10,104 bases of DNA, taken from assembly GCA_017608995.1 (NCBI GenBank), contig JAFCEU010000036.1:1-10104 (forward strand), written 5' to 3'. The notes beneath the pieces are model-generated. The model was not told the origin of the DNA. It was given only the letters and a program-made list of their open reading frames with translations, and did no database searches. A program made the translations under genes and the position numbers. This DNA comes from Candidatus Iainarchaeum sp. (GTDB lineage Archaea; Iainarchaeota; Iainarchaeia; Iainarchaeales; DTGL01). Shown here in pieces: positions 1 through 7,500 of the stretch. The number at the start of each line of letters is the position of its first letter. The first letter of the stretch is position 1.

Positions 1-893
1 TGTTTGCAGAGGAAAGGGTTGAACGATTTAAATTCTTGCTTAGGCATGAGCTTGGATTAAGCATGAAGCGTGCTGAAATGCTAGCGCTAAGTATAGCGAG
101 CATATTTGCACTTATATTCTCGATATTTGCTTTCCTATTTGATTTTAATGGAATTATTATAATTTTGGGGTTTGTCTGCGCTTTTGCTATTGCATACATC
201 TTTTCCTTCTTCTTCTTTAGTTTTTTGGCAGAGCGAAAACAGAAGGAAAAAGAAAAAAATGCTAGCGTTGCTTTAATGCAAGCAAGCTTGCTTCCAGAGG
301 GAACAACGGCAGAGCGGATAGTGAAGGAGCTAAGCAGAATGAATAACTTGCTTGCCGAAGAATTCAAAATTGCGCTAAATGAAATAAGAAAAGGTGCTGG
401 AGTAAACAATGCATTGGAAAATTTGGCAAAGCGATGCAACGGCAGAGCGATCGCAAAACTAGTGCAATTATTAAAGATGGTTGATATTACTGGCAGAGTG
501 ACGCCCGCTATGCTGCGAGAAAGTGCTAAGGAAATAGTTGATGAGCAAACACTGGCAAGAGAACGCGCTGCTTTGCTAACGATACAAAAAGCAACGCTTG
601 TGCTTAGCAGTATGATTTTAGTTCCGTTTATTCTTGGAATGCTTGCAGGCATCGCTAAAAACTTTGATTTAAGCTACCTGGATGTACTTGAGCTTGGAAA
701 AGCAAACCAAGCGGCGTTGGTAGAAGCAGCAATGCTAGCGAGCAATGTTTACATCGCTGAGCTTGCAATAATCGCTTCGTTATTTTTAGGCATGCTTGAA
801 AACAATACAAAGAAGGCAATAGCATACTTGCTCCTAATATTGCCCGTTGCTCTTTCCATATTTTATTTTACTGTAAGCACCAAGATAGCTTGA
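1..893 (+). CDS. TadC/FlaJ-like type II/IV secretion F-domain membrane protein (5' end at or just before window edge)
   Basis: Probably the inner-membrane platform protein of an archaeal type IV pilus or archaellum-like machine, which couples a cytoplasmic ATPase to pilin assembly. Counting from the TTG at 36, two hydrophobic segments lie at about residues 15-65, followed by a charged cytoplasmic helical stretch (about 66-185) with a GAGVNNALENLAKR segment typical of the T2SSF domain, then three hydrophobic helices (about 188-208, 238-255 and 262-283). This matches the known layout of TadC/FlaJ proteins. The frame stays open upstream of TTG 36 to base 3, adding 11 residues (FAEERVERFKF), and bases 1-2 are TG, so the codon straddling the edge is NTG and could be the true start. 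I therefore treat TTG 36 as internal and the gene as running to the window edge. Stop is TGA 891-893. The partner ATPase is not in the window. The family call is from topology and motif feel, not from a search. Confidence 0.75.
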   Translation, partial: FAEERVERFKFLLRHELGLSMKRAEMLALSIASIFALIFSIFAFLFDFNGIIIILGFVCAFAIAYIFSFFFFSFLAERKQKEKEKNASVALMQASLLPEGTTAERIVKELSRMNNLLAEEFKIALNEIRKGAGVNNALENLAKRCNGRAIAKLVQLLKMVDITGRVTPAMLRESAKEIVDEQTLARERAALLTIQKATLVLSSMILVPFILGMLAGIAKNFDLSYLDVLELGKANQAALVEAAMLASNVYIAELAIIASLFLGMLENNTKKAIAYLLLILPVALSIFYFTVSTKIA

Positions 894-926
894 CAGCAAC
901 CGGAGAGGGAAAAGATTATTAAAGGG

Positions 927-943
927 AACAAACTAATTTTATT
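927..943 (+). promoter_or_regulatory. Putative archaeal BRE/TATA promoter of the 970-3534 operon
   Basis: AACAAACTAATTTTATT is an A-rich BRE-like run followed by a TATA-like ATTTTATT. It matches 15 of 17 positions with the element before the gene at 3588. The centre of the T-rich part (about 940) lies 30 nt before ATG 970, which would place transcription start only a few bases before that ATG. Confidence 0.45.
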
Positions 944-959
944 AGAATTTTTCAGAAAA

Positions 960-964
960 GGTGA
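960..964 (+). promoter_or_regulatory. GGTGA Shine-Dalgarno element that decides the start at 970
   Basis: GGTGA pairs with the archaeal 16S 3' end (…AUCACCUCC) and sits 5 nt before ATG 970. The GTG at 961 lies inside this element, so it is better read as part of the ribosome binding site than as a start codon. Confidence 0.55.
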
Positions 965-969
965 AGCGT

Positions 970-2400
970 ATGGAATTCGAACCACAGTATGATGTCTCCG
1001 ATGCAAAAAAATTTTTGAAGGAAAATGCTGGCAAAATAATTGCAGTTATAGTTATATTAGGGGTTATTTATTTTGCTTATGATTTCTTTATCGGTTCTAT
1101 CAGAGAAGTAAATATATATGTGAAGGACTATGAGAAGGAACCTATTGAAAACAGTCAGATAAAAATAATTGATAGCTCAGGCCACAAAGTCTTTGAGAAA
1201 GAGGGCTCGAGCTATTACTTAGTAAATTTGAGAAAGGGTTCTTATATTGTCGAGGTCTCCGCCACTGGATTCAAAAAGGCAACAGAGACAATTGAAGTAA
1301 GTGAGGATTCGAGCATCACAATAAAGCTTGAAAAGGACCTGCCACTTGAAATAATTTCATTAGAATTTCCTGAAAGGCTCTTTTTGGGGCAGGAGTTTAC
1401 TGCAAGCGCGTACGTAAAAAATACAGGGAATTATTCGTCCAAACCAGAAGTTTTGCTGGAAGATGCGTTAGAAGAATTTACCTGCGAGCTAGATAGAGTT
1501 ATTGTAGGAGCTCATTCAACAGAAGAAGTAAAAATTTTCTGTAAGGTGCCGAGCGGCATTTTAATAAAGGGTTCCTGCGAACAGAAAACTGCAAAAGCTA
1601 GAATAAAATATTTGGCTTCTTCGGAGCAAGCAAAATTCGAACTTTGCAATGCACCTGAAATAGCTTTAGGTGATGTGTCTTTTTCAGTTAATCCTGTTAG
1701 TATGCCAAAGCAAAAAAAGGATATAAGCATAAAGAATAACGCGAAATTCGAAATTGAAGGAACCGAACTTTCCATAGAAATTGTTTCAGCAACTAAAAAC
1801 GCTCCGGAGGAAATAAAAAGCTGGCTTGCGTTTACGCGCGTAACTTCTGAGCCAAGATATAAGAGGGCTCTTCCTGCAATTGGGGCTAAAGAAACAGTGT
1901 ATGAGCCATTGGAAATAACACTGCCGCCATGGGCAAGGGCTGAAACCGTCTATGGAAACATCGTTTTAAATGCGCCATTCCTTAACGAACCCATTAAATC
2001 AGACCTTGTTATTAAAATAACAAAAGAAGCGAAAGTACAGCTTAAGCCAACGATAAGTCCTTCAAAGATAAGCATTTATGAGAGAGACGGGCAAATAGAT
2101 GAGCAAACAGTAAAGCTGACGATAACAAATCAGGGCGACCTAAAAGTAGAGAATCTGGATGTGATTATAGAGAATAGTGGCGAATGCACACAGGAATGGC
2201 TCAAACCACTAAAGACGCTTTCCATTGCAGAAATAGATGCAAAAAAAAGCGCTATAGTGGCGCTTATAGCATCTGCACCGAGCAGCGTACCGCAAAACAC
2301 AACGATGCGCTGCATATTAAGCTTAAGCTATGAAAATCCGCTACCACCAAATGACATAAAAGTTCAGGATATTGGTTTTATTGAAATAACAAAAAAATGA
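970..2400 (+). CDS. Single-pass membrane protein with extracellular PEGA-like and Ig-like domains
   Basis: Predicted membrane-anchored surface protein; specific function unknown. From ATG 970 (476 residues) there is a short charged cytoplasmic N-terminus (1-22), one transmembrane helix (about 23-42), then an all-beta extracytoplasmic part. Residues about 46-124 resemble PEGA or carboxypeptidase-regulatory-like domains, with LRKGSYIVEVSATGFKKA giving the usual Gly/Tyr/Val pattern. After this come several Ig/CARDB-like segments with 'LEIISLEFPE…SAYVKNTGN' and 'VKLTITNQGDLKVENLDV' signatures. Six cysteines, all outside the membrane, cluster as four near the middle and two near the end, consistent with disulfides. 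A longer reading from GTG 961 is possible, but that codon lies inside the GGTGA ribosome site. It is the first gene of an operon with the PAC2 gene (9-nt gap). Its position just after a pilus-platform gene suggests an envelope or pilus accessory role; this is inference. Confidence 0.75.
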   Translation: MEFEPQYDVSDAKKFLKENAGKIIAVIVILGVIYFAYDFFIGSIREVNIYVKDYEKEPIENSQIKIIDSSGHKVFEKEGSSYYLVNLRKGSYIVEVSATGFKKATETIEVSEDSSITIKLEKDLPLEIISLEFPERLFLGQEFTASAYVKNTGNYSSKPEVLLEDALEEFTCELDRVIVGAHSTEEVKIFCKVPSGILIKGSCEQKTAKARIKYLASSEQAKFELCNAPEIALGDVSFSVNPVSMPKQKKDISIKNNAKFEIEGTELSIEIVSATKNAPEEIKSWLAFTRVTSEPRYKRALPAIGAKETVYEPLEITLPPWARAETVYGNIVLNAPFLNEPIKSDLVIKITKEAKVQLKPTISPSKISIYERDGQIDEQTVKLTITNQGDLKVENLDVIIENSGECTQEWLKPLKTLSIAEIDAKKSAIVALIASAPSSVPQNTTMRCILSLSYENPLPPNDIKVQDIGFIEITKK

Positions 2401-2405
2401 GGTGA
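2399..2405 (+). promoter_or_regulatory. Shine-Dalgarno GAGGTGA overlapping the upstream stop codon
   Basis: GAGGTGA is a full 7-base complement to the archaeal anti-Shine-Dalgarno sequence, 4 nt before ATG 2410. Its first two bases belong to the TGA stop (2398-2400) of the upstream gene, a sign of translational coupling. Confidence 0.8.
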
Positions 2406-2409
2406 AATA

Positions 2410-3150
2410 ATGATAAAGATAGTTGAAGAAAAGCAAGAAAATGTAAGCGGGTATACTCTCTTAGAGGGTTTTCCGGGTTTGGGTTTAGTAGGCACTATAG
2501 CAGTGAAATACCTTATAGAAAAGCTGAAGTTTGAACCATATGCGCATATCGAAAGCGATTTCTTTTTGCCGATAGTGCGCGTACATAATGGCTTGCCCAT
2601 CCATCCGTCAACAATCTATATAAATAAGCAGAGAAAGCTGCTAGCTCTAATGTCCGAGCAGATAATACCGCGCAGCGGTGTTTTGCCACTAGCAAAAGCG
2701 GTTGTAGAATGGGCCAAGAAAAAAGGGATTAAGCGAATAATATCAATTGAGGGAATAGGCACGCATTCTGAAGATAAGCGCGAGATGATTTATGGCATCG
2801 CTTGCTCGGAGGAAGCGAAAAGAGAGCTATTAAAAAATGGTATAAAACCTGTTAGCGAGGGCATTACAAGCGGAGTTACCTCTATGATATTGCTTGAGCT
2901 TTCAAAGCAAAACAAAATAATTGCCTATTCTCTGCTTGGTAATGTAAAGGTCGCTGAGGATTATAAAGCAGCTGCAAGCTGCTTGGATAAGCTCTCCCAG
3001 ATGCTTGAGCTGAATATAGACACTAAGCCGCTTCTAAAAGAAGCTAAGAAGTTCGAAGCTGCTTTATTGAAACAGCTTAAGCAGCTTAAAGAAGCACATG
3101 AAAACGTGCGCAAGTTCGAGGAAAGCGCACATCCACTAATGTATACATAA
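2410..3150 (+). CDS. PAC2-family proteasome assembly chaperone homologue with C-terminal HbYX tail
   Basis: Likely archaeal relative of the proteasome assembly chaperones (PAC2 family; PbaA/PbaB-type proteins in archaea), acting in the cytoplasm with the 20S alpha ring. The hallmark GFPGLGLVG lies at residues 20-28, followed by the conserved IAVKYLIEKL helix. Later conserved stretches are IEGIGTHSED and the region EGITSGVTSMILLELSK, with the family-type 'DYKAAASCLDKLSQML' near residue 180. Residues about 205-238 are a charged, probably coiled-coil, helix. The protein ends in M-Y-T, which fits the HbYX motif (hydrophobic, Tyr, any residue) used by proteasome activators and Pba1/Pba2-type chaperones to dock into alpha-ring pockets. 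The length of 246 residues is normal for the family. The start is fixed by a perfect GAGGTGA. It lies between a surface protein gene and a basic-protein gene in one operon. Confidence 0.88.
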   Translation: MIKIVEEKQENVSGYTLLEGFPGLGLVGTIAVKYLIEKLKFEPYAHIESDFFLPIVRVHNGLPIHPSTIYINKQRKLLALMSEQIIPRSGVLPLAKAVVEWAKKKGIKRIISIEGIGTHSEDKREMIYGIACSEEAKRELLKNGIKPVSEGITSGVTSMILLELSKQNKIIAYSLLGNVKVAEDYKAAASCLDKLSQMLELNIDTKPLLKEAKKFEAALLKQLKQLKEAHENVRKFEESAHPLMYT

Positions 3151-3151
3151 C

Positions 3152-3158
3152 GAGGTGG
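3152..3158 (+). promoter_or_regulatory. Shine-Dalgarno GAGGTGG for the gene at 3163
   Basis: GAGGTGG lies 4 nt before ATG 3163 and immediately after the upstream TAA, fixing this start and supporting cotranscription. Confidence 0.75.
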
Positions 3159-3162
3159 TAAA

Positions 3163-3534
3163 ATGCCTGCAAAGCCAAGGAAACTAAACAGAACAAGAAG
3201 GATGAAGATACCCTCTGTGCGAATCGAAGGAGAGCATATAGTGTCGCGCGAGGGTGTCAGAAGAGTGAGGCTCAAGCCGAGCGCCACAATAATTAAAAAG
3301 AAGCATGCTGTAGAAATTGAAGAAACCGTAACCGTGAGAAAAAATACAGGAATGCACCAGTTACCTGGCGAAACAAGGGTTATAAAATATACAACCCCTG
3401 AAGGAAAATTGGTAGAGATAACAACACGCAAAGTTACGCCTACAAAGGAAGAGCTCGCTAAGCTTAGAGCTCAACACGAAGAAACTATTAAAAGGGCGAA
3501 AAAGCTGGATGATAAAAGAAAAAAAGGAAAATAA
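3163..3534 (+). CDS. Small strongly basic protein of unknown function
   Basis: I do not recognise this 123-residue protein. It has a Lys/Arg-rich N-terminus (KPRKLNRTRRMK), a middle section with alternating hydrophobic and charged residues suggesting beta strands (about 40-92), and a Lys/Glu-rich helical C-terminus ending in KRKKGK. No membrane segment or signal peptide is visible and there are no cysteines. The composition fits a nucleic-acid-binding or ribosome-associated protein, but no specific motif shows that. The strong ribosome site and 12-nt gap after the PAC2 gene make it the last gene of the operon. A short segment (AVEIEETVTVRK, residues 49-60) resembles residues 45-56 of the next gene product, so the two may be distantly related. 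Confidence 0.7.
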   Translation: MPAKPRKLNRTRRMKIPSVRIEGEHIVSREGVRRVRLKPSATIIKKKHAVEIEETVTVRKNTGMHQLPGETRVIKYTTPEGKLVEITTRKVTPTKEELAKLRAQHEETIKRAKKLDDKRKKGK

Positions 3535-3547
3535 GCAGCAAACCCTA

Positions 3548-3564
3548 AACAAAACAATTTTATT
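3548..3564 (+). promoter_or_regulatory. Putative archaeal promoter of the gene at 3588
   Basis: AACAAAACAATTTTATT has a BRE-like A-rich part and a TATA-like ATTTTATT centred at about 3561, 27 nt before ATG 3588. No Shine-Dalgarno sequence lies between it and the ATG, so the transcript is probably leaderless. It is nearly identical to the element at 927-943. Confidence 0.5.
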
Positions 3565-3587
3565 GTCCTTTATTTCTAAATAATAAC

Positions 3588-4574
3588 ATGGCCCCGATTC
3601 GAAAAAGAACTCAAATAGGGAAAAGGCAGCTTCCAAAGCCAGCATCTGGAGCTAAAGCAGGTCTTAAGCATGGCTCTAAAACAGGGCCCCATTTTAAGGT
3701 TGTAAAGAGGGCTCCGAAAGCGGTTAGAATAGAACAGGATGTAGCAGTGGATAAAGTAACTAGGGTTACTGAGCGACCAACCATTGATGTTCAAAGGCTG
3801 CCACCGAAAGTGAGAAAAACAATAATAGAAGAGCCAGATAAGATTGCAGATGCGGTAAAAAAAGCTCTTGAAGAAGAGGCTAAAAAGGGAGAATCAAAAA
3901 AGAAAAAACCAAAGCACGAGTTTGCAGATATTCCTTTTCCGCCTGGAAAGGTATATACTGGTAAAGGAAAAGATGTTCACACTCTTTACGACTTATGGAG
4001 CAAGGCGCTGATAAAAACATCAATAGAAAGTGCACAAAAAACTTTGGAAGCAATGGAGGCCGAATTAAAAGAAAAAAGACATGGTAAATATGCAGCAAAA
4101 ACCCTCGCTACCTTGTTTAAGATCTGGAGTCCATCTGAAATTAGAGAGACTGCAGAACATCCCATAAGAACTATAAGCGAAGGGGCTATTGGAACAAGAT
4201 GGAAGATAAGAAAGTTAAGGGCGGAACTAGAAATAATAGCTCGGCATAGAGCAGAATGGATCAAACTCTATGAAAGGGAACTGCAATTACTAAAAAATGC
4301 ATATGAAAGATACAAAGAAAATCCGACCAAAGAAAATGCAGAAAAGTTTGCGAAGGTTTTGAGGAAGATTATAGAAATGAATGCTGAATTACAACAGGCT
4401 TGCACAGCTGAAGCTTTTACCAGATGGAAGCATTGGAGATTCTTCAAGGACGGACTTGTTGATAAACAGTACTACAAAAAAGTTATTGCCTATGGTAAAA
4501 GGTTAAGAAAAGATCCAACCTATATCCCAAAGTTATTTGCAGCCGCGTTTGCGGAATTAGACAGAACACGTTAA
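3588..4574 (+). CDS. Basic, mostly helical protein of unknown function with a Lys/Pro/Ala-rich N-terminal tail
   Basis: I do not recognise this 328-residue protein. Residues 1-45 are a low-complexity basic tail (Lys, Arg, Pro, Ala, Gly), similar in composition to histone or ribosomal-protein tails. Residues about 84-112 are a charged helix ending in a Lys-rich run (KKGESKKKKPKHE). Residues about 125-325 are dense with Lys, Glu and Ala and aromatic residues (LYDLWSK, TRWKHWRFF) and look like a bundle of long helices or a coiled coil. There is no signal peptide or transmembrane helix, so it is probably cytoplasmic; nucleic-acid binding is a guess from charge only. The start is ATG 3588, without a ribosome site but 27 nt after a TATA-like element. 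The TAA stop (4572-4574) overlaps the stop of the convergent giant gene. Its N-terminal part may share a motif with the preceding small basic protein. Confidence 0.75.
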   Translation: MAPIRKRTQIGKRQLPKPASGAKAGLKHGSKTGPHFKVVKRAPKAVRIEQDVAVDKVTRVTERPTIDVQRLPPKVRKTIIEEPDKIADAVKKALEEEAKKGESKKKKPKHEFADIPFPPGKVYTGKGKDVHTLYDLWSKALIKTSIESAQKTLEAMEAELKEKRHGKYAAKTLATLFKIWSPSEIRETAEHPIRTISEGAIGTRWKIRKLRAELEIIARHRAEWIKLYERELQLLKNAYERYKENPTKENAEKFAKVLRKIIEMNAELQQACTAEAFTRWKHWRFFKDGLVDKQYYKKVIAYGKRLRKDPTYIPKLFAAAFAELDRTR

Positions 4575-7500
4575 CATCGCTTTTTTATGAAATATATACG
4601 CACGCTGACAAAGGAAAGCACAAGAAAGCCCATATAAATTATAAGCAATAATGGCTGCTCTGGCAACGAAGGCAGATTGAATGGTCCACCACCCAAACCA
4701 GCCTGAATGTTCATTATATTGTCCCCTGGCTTTGTTATAATTTGGCCCCCGGGTCCTGCCTGTGTTAGAGCACCGTTTCTAAAAGCCTCGAGCAAAGGCA
4801 AGAGCTGTGCGTTTTCAGCATACCATTTGCCGGTTTCAGGATCATACCAGAAGGAACCATTAGGCCCCTGAGCACTTACAAGAGGTTCTGGAGGATAATT
4901 ATTATAAACAATCATTGGCCTGCCGTCTTCAGCGGTTAAGCCGATGTTGTGTTCATTGCCTTTAGCATCCCTTATTTTAATGCCGTCTGGTGTAACTTGG
5001 AAGGATTCTATAGGTGCTTCGTAGATCTCGCCAGTTTCTTTATTTATAATCCTAACATAATTTTTACAGCATTCTAACCCAACACATTGGCCATCAGGTT
5101 CATATTTCGAGAAGAAAACGAAGCGTCTTGTTGGTGTTTCAAGTATTGTAAAGGGCCCAACCCTTTCGAGGGCCTGATTGAATTGCTCAACTTTGTAAGC
5201 TGCGATGCCTGTTTGTTCGGTAGGCAAAGCTTCTAAAGAAACTGCAGGTACAGGACAATCTGTTTCTGGGTCTATAAGTTCTGCAGGTTTAAAGCGAGCG
5301 CCACCCACATATTCCTGAGGAAGTTCAGCCTGTTTATTGCGTTTTAGCCACACTATGAGCTCATGCGTATCTGGCTTGTAAAGGATAACGCCATTTTCAA
5401 ACTGTATAGATTCGAGCAGTCCAGCCTCTTTATTTACATCGTTTGTGAGCAGAGTTTTTCTATTCGCATAAACTATAGCTTTAATATCCTCGCCTTCTAT
5501 CATCCTTCTAGGAATGCCTTCTGCAACAATCCTGTGCTGCTCTGGTAATGCTTTAACTACATGCGTATCAGTGGTTATAGCTAAAACCTTTCCAAAAACA
5601 GGTTCGAGATTCAATCTAGTGAAATCTGGATTCTTATAAGGTAAGCCTGTCTGGTATTCTATTCCTCTTAAGATACAGTCTATAACATCCGGCACAAGCA
5701 CGAATAGCTCAGAATCAAGAGTCATCTCAAATAATGGCTCATTAGAATCTGGGAGGCCTACTAACGTGTAGCGCTTTGGAATTTCCTCTGCAGGAATATT
5801 TGTATTTGTGGAAAGCAAGCGCGAAGCTATATTATTATCTGTTAGTATATCGAGTACATTTCCATTCTGATCTACAAGCAAAATTCTCCCATTCTCGAAA
5901 TCTACGAGCAATGCAGTATTTTTATCTGCTGATTTTATTATTTTCTGCCCGGAAGTTTTGTATTTAGTTGGTGAAGTTTCGCCCTTAAACCAGAAGGAAA
6001 ACAACTTTTCGCCTTCAAGCGTACCAACAACCGAACCTTCCATATGAACATTTGCCTGAACTATATCATCCTGCCTAGCACCTTTAACAAACTCCTTTAC
6101 CATTGAGTTAAGCTCCTCTGCGGCTTTTGAAGTATAGGTGTTTTTATCAGAAACAAACATAGAGGTTAAAGCATCAGCAAAAGCATCTATGGAATCCAGA
6201 GCAGTTTCTGCAGAGAGTTGATTTGCTGCTTTGGCTTCGTTGCTTTTCTCTTCCTCAGGGGAAGGAACAAATATGTGTGTATAATAACCACCGTCAACAT
6301 CAGCACAATCCTGCAACTTGGGGGCAATAACCAATTGCTGCAAAACACTACCAAAAACACCGCCGAAGTTAAAAATGAGATAGCCTAGATTTTCAGTTAT
6401 CGCCATGGCGCCGCCTATAAAGGAAGGATTCATCCATTTGGGGAATGTACCCAGTGTTACCTTTTCAACAGCATCTCTGCAGGTTTCTTTCTTACGTATT
6501 GCTTCTTCTAAAGAGATTCTAGTACTTCCTGCAACGCCCTGTTCTTTCCCTTCGAGATCCGTATGGTGAGTGAATGTTATAATAGTTGTGCCTTTCTTCT
6601 TAGCTTCTTCAGAAACAACATCTTCAAGTATATAAGCATCGAGTTTTCTATCAGAATAGAAGCTTGAGAAGAAATAACTGTAATCCCTGCCTGCACGTAT
6701 CGAAACCCCGCAACTCTCGCAGTTTTCAGGGGCGGTTGCATAAAATGCTAGATTTTCAACTGTATTTCTTATCTGGTTGTTTTTTAATTTATCATAAAGC
6801 TCACGCAAAGGTTTGAAATTTGCAAATAGATTTTTTGCAATAAATTCCCAAGGCATAACCTGGAGCATACGGTTGAACATATCGCCTTGATCTGAGCCTT
6901 CATGGGAGAAGAAATCAATAAAAGCATCATTGTAGAGCTCGCCTGAACCTAAAGGCCACCGCACCTCGCGCCAAGTATCTGGAAGCATATAGGCTGAAGC
7001 CCATTTTTGATTTAGGCCACGCTTACCAAGCCAATAGAGATTGAAAAGCGCAGTCCATTTTATTCCGCCTTTGGGCCTGAAGTAATTATGGAAAAATTTA
7101 TCCTGGTAAGAGAGGGCCCTATCAAGCAAACTTGTGTAGCGTCTCTTTACAAACCCTTGGGCCTCCAGAGTGTGCCTCATATAATCTGTATTTAATGGAG
7201 CAAATGTTCTCAGATTTAATAAATTTCTTTCTTCTAGAAGTTTTGAGGCAAAATCTTCTGGGCTGAGTTCAGCAGCGAGCGTTTTGCCCTCGGTATAAAG
7301 AGGGATTGCACCTGTTGCATGCTTTTTTATCTGCGGAAGGCTCCACTCAGCAACTGGCAGAACATTACCGCTATCCAGTTTAACGAACATATCCTTGTAT
7401 CTATACCAGTTGGTTTCAAGGTCATCAACAGTAACATCACGTATATATCTACCAGTAGGTCCCAAACGCCATAGCTTCAAGTTCCTGCCGCTTGTTTCAT

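Noticed and set aside
894..959. Small RNA or tRNA gene in the spacer after the TadC-like gene
   Set aside because: No cloverleaf, box C/D or kink-turn-like elements could be seen in this AT-rich spacer.
961..969. GTG 961 as start of the Ig-domain protein
   Set aside because: The GTG is part of GGTGA, which is well placed as a ribosome site for ATG 970; the same GGTGA-to-ATG layout occurs at 2401-2412.
2961..3431. 156-residue reverse-strand reading frame across the end of the PAC2 gene and the small basic gene
   Set aside because: It lies antisense to two well-supported genes with strong ribosome sites; its Ser/Leu/Phe-rich product is typical of an antisense shadow.
3535..3587. Terminator between the operon and the gene at 3588
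   Set aside because: The spacer has only short T runs that are better explained as a TATA element; no hairpin or long U-tract is visible.
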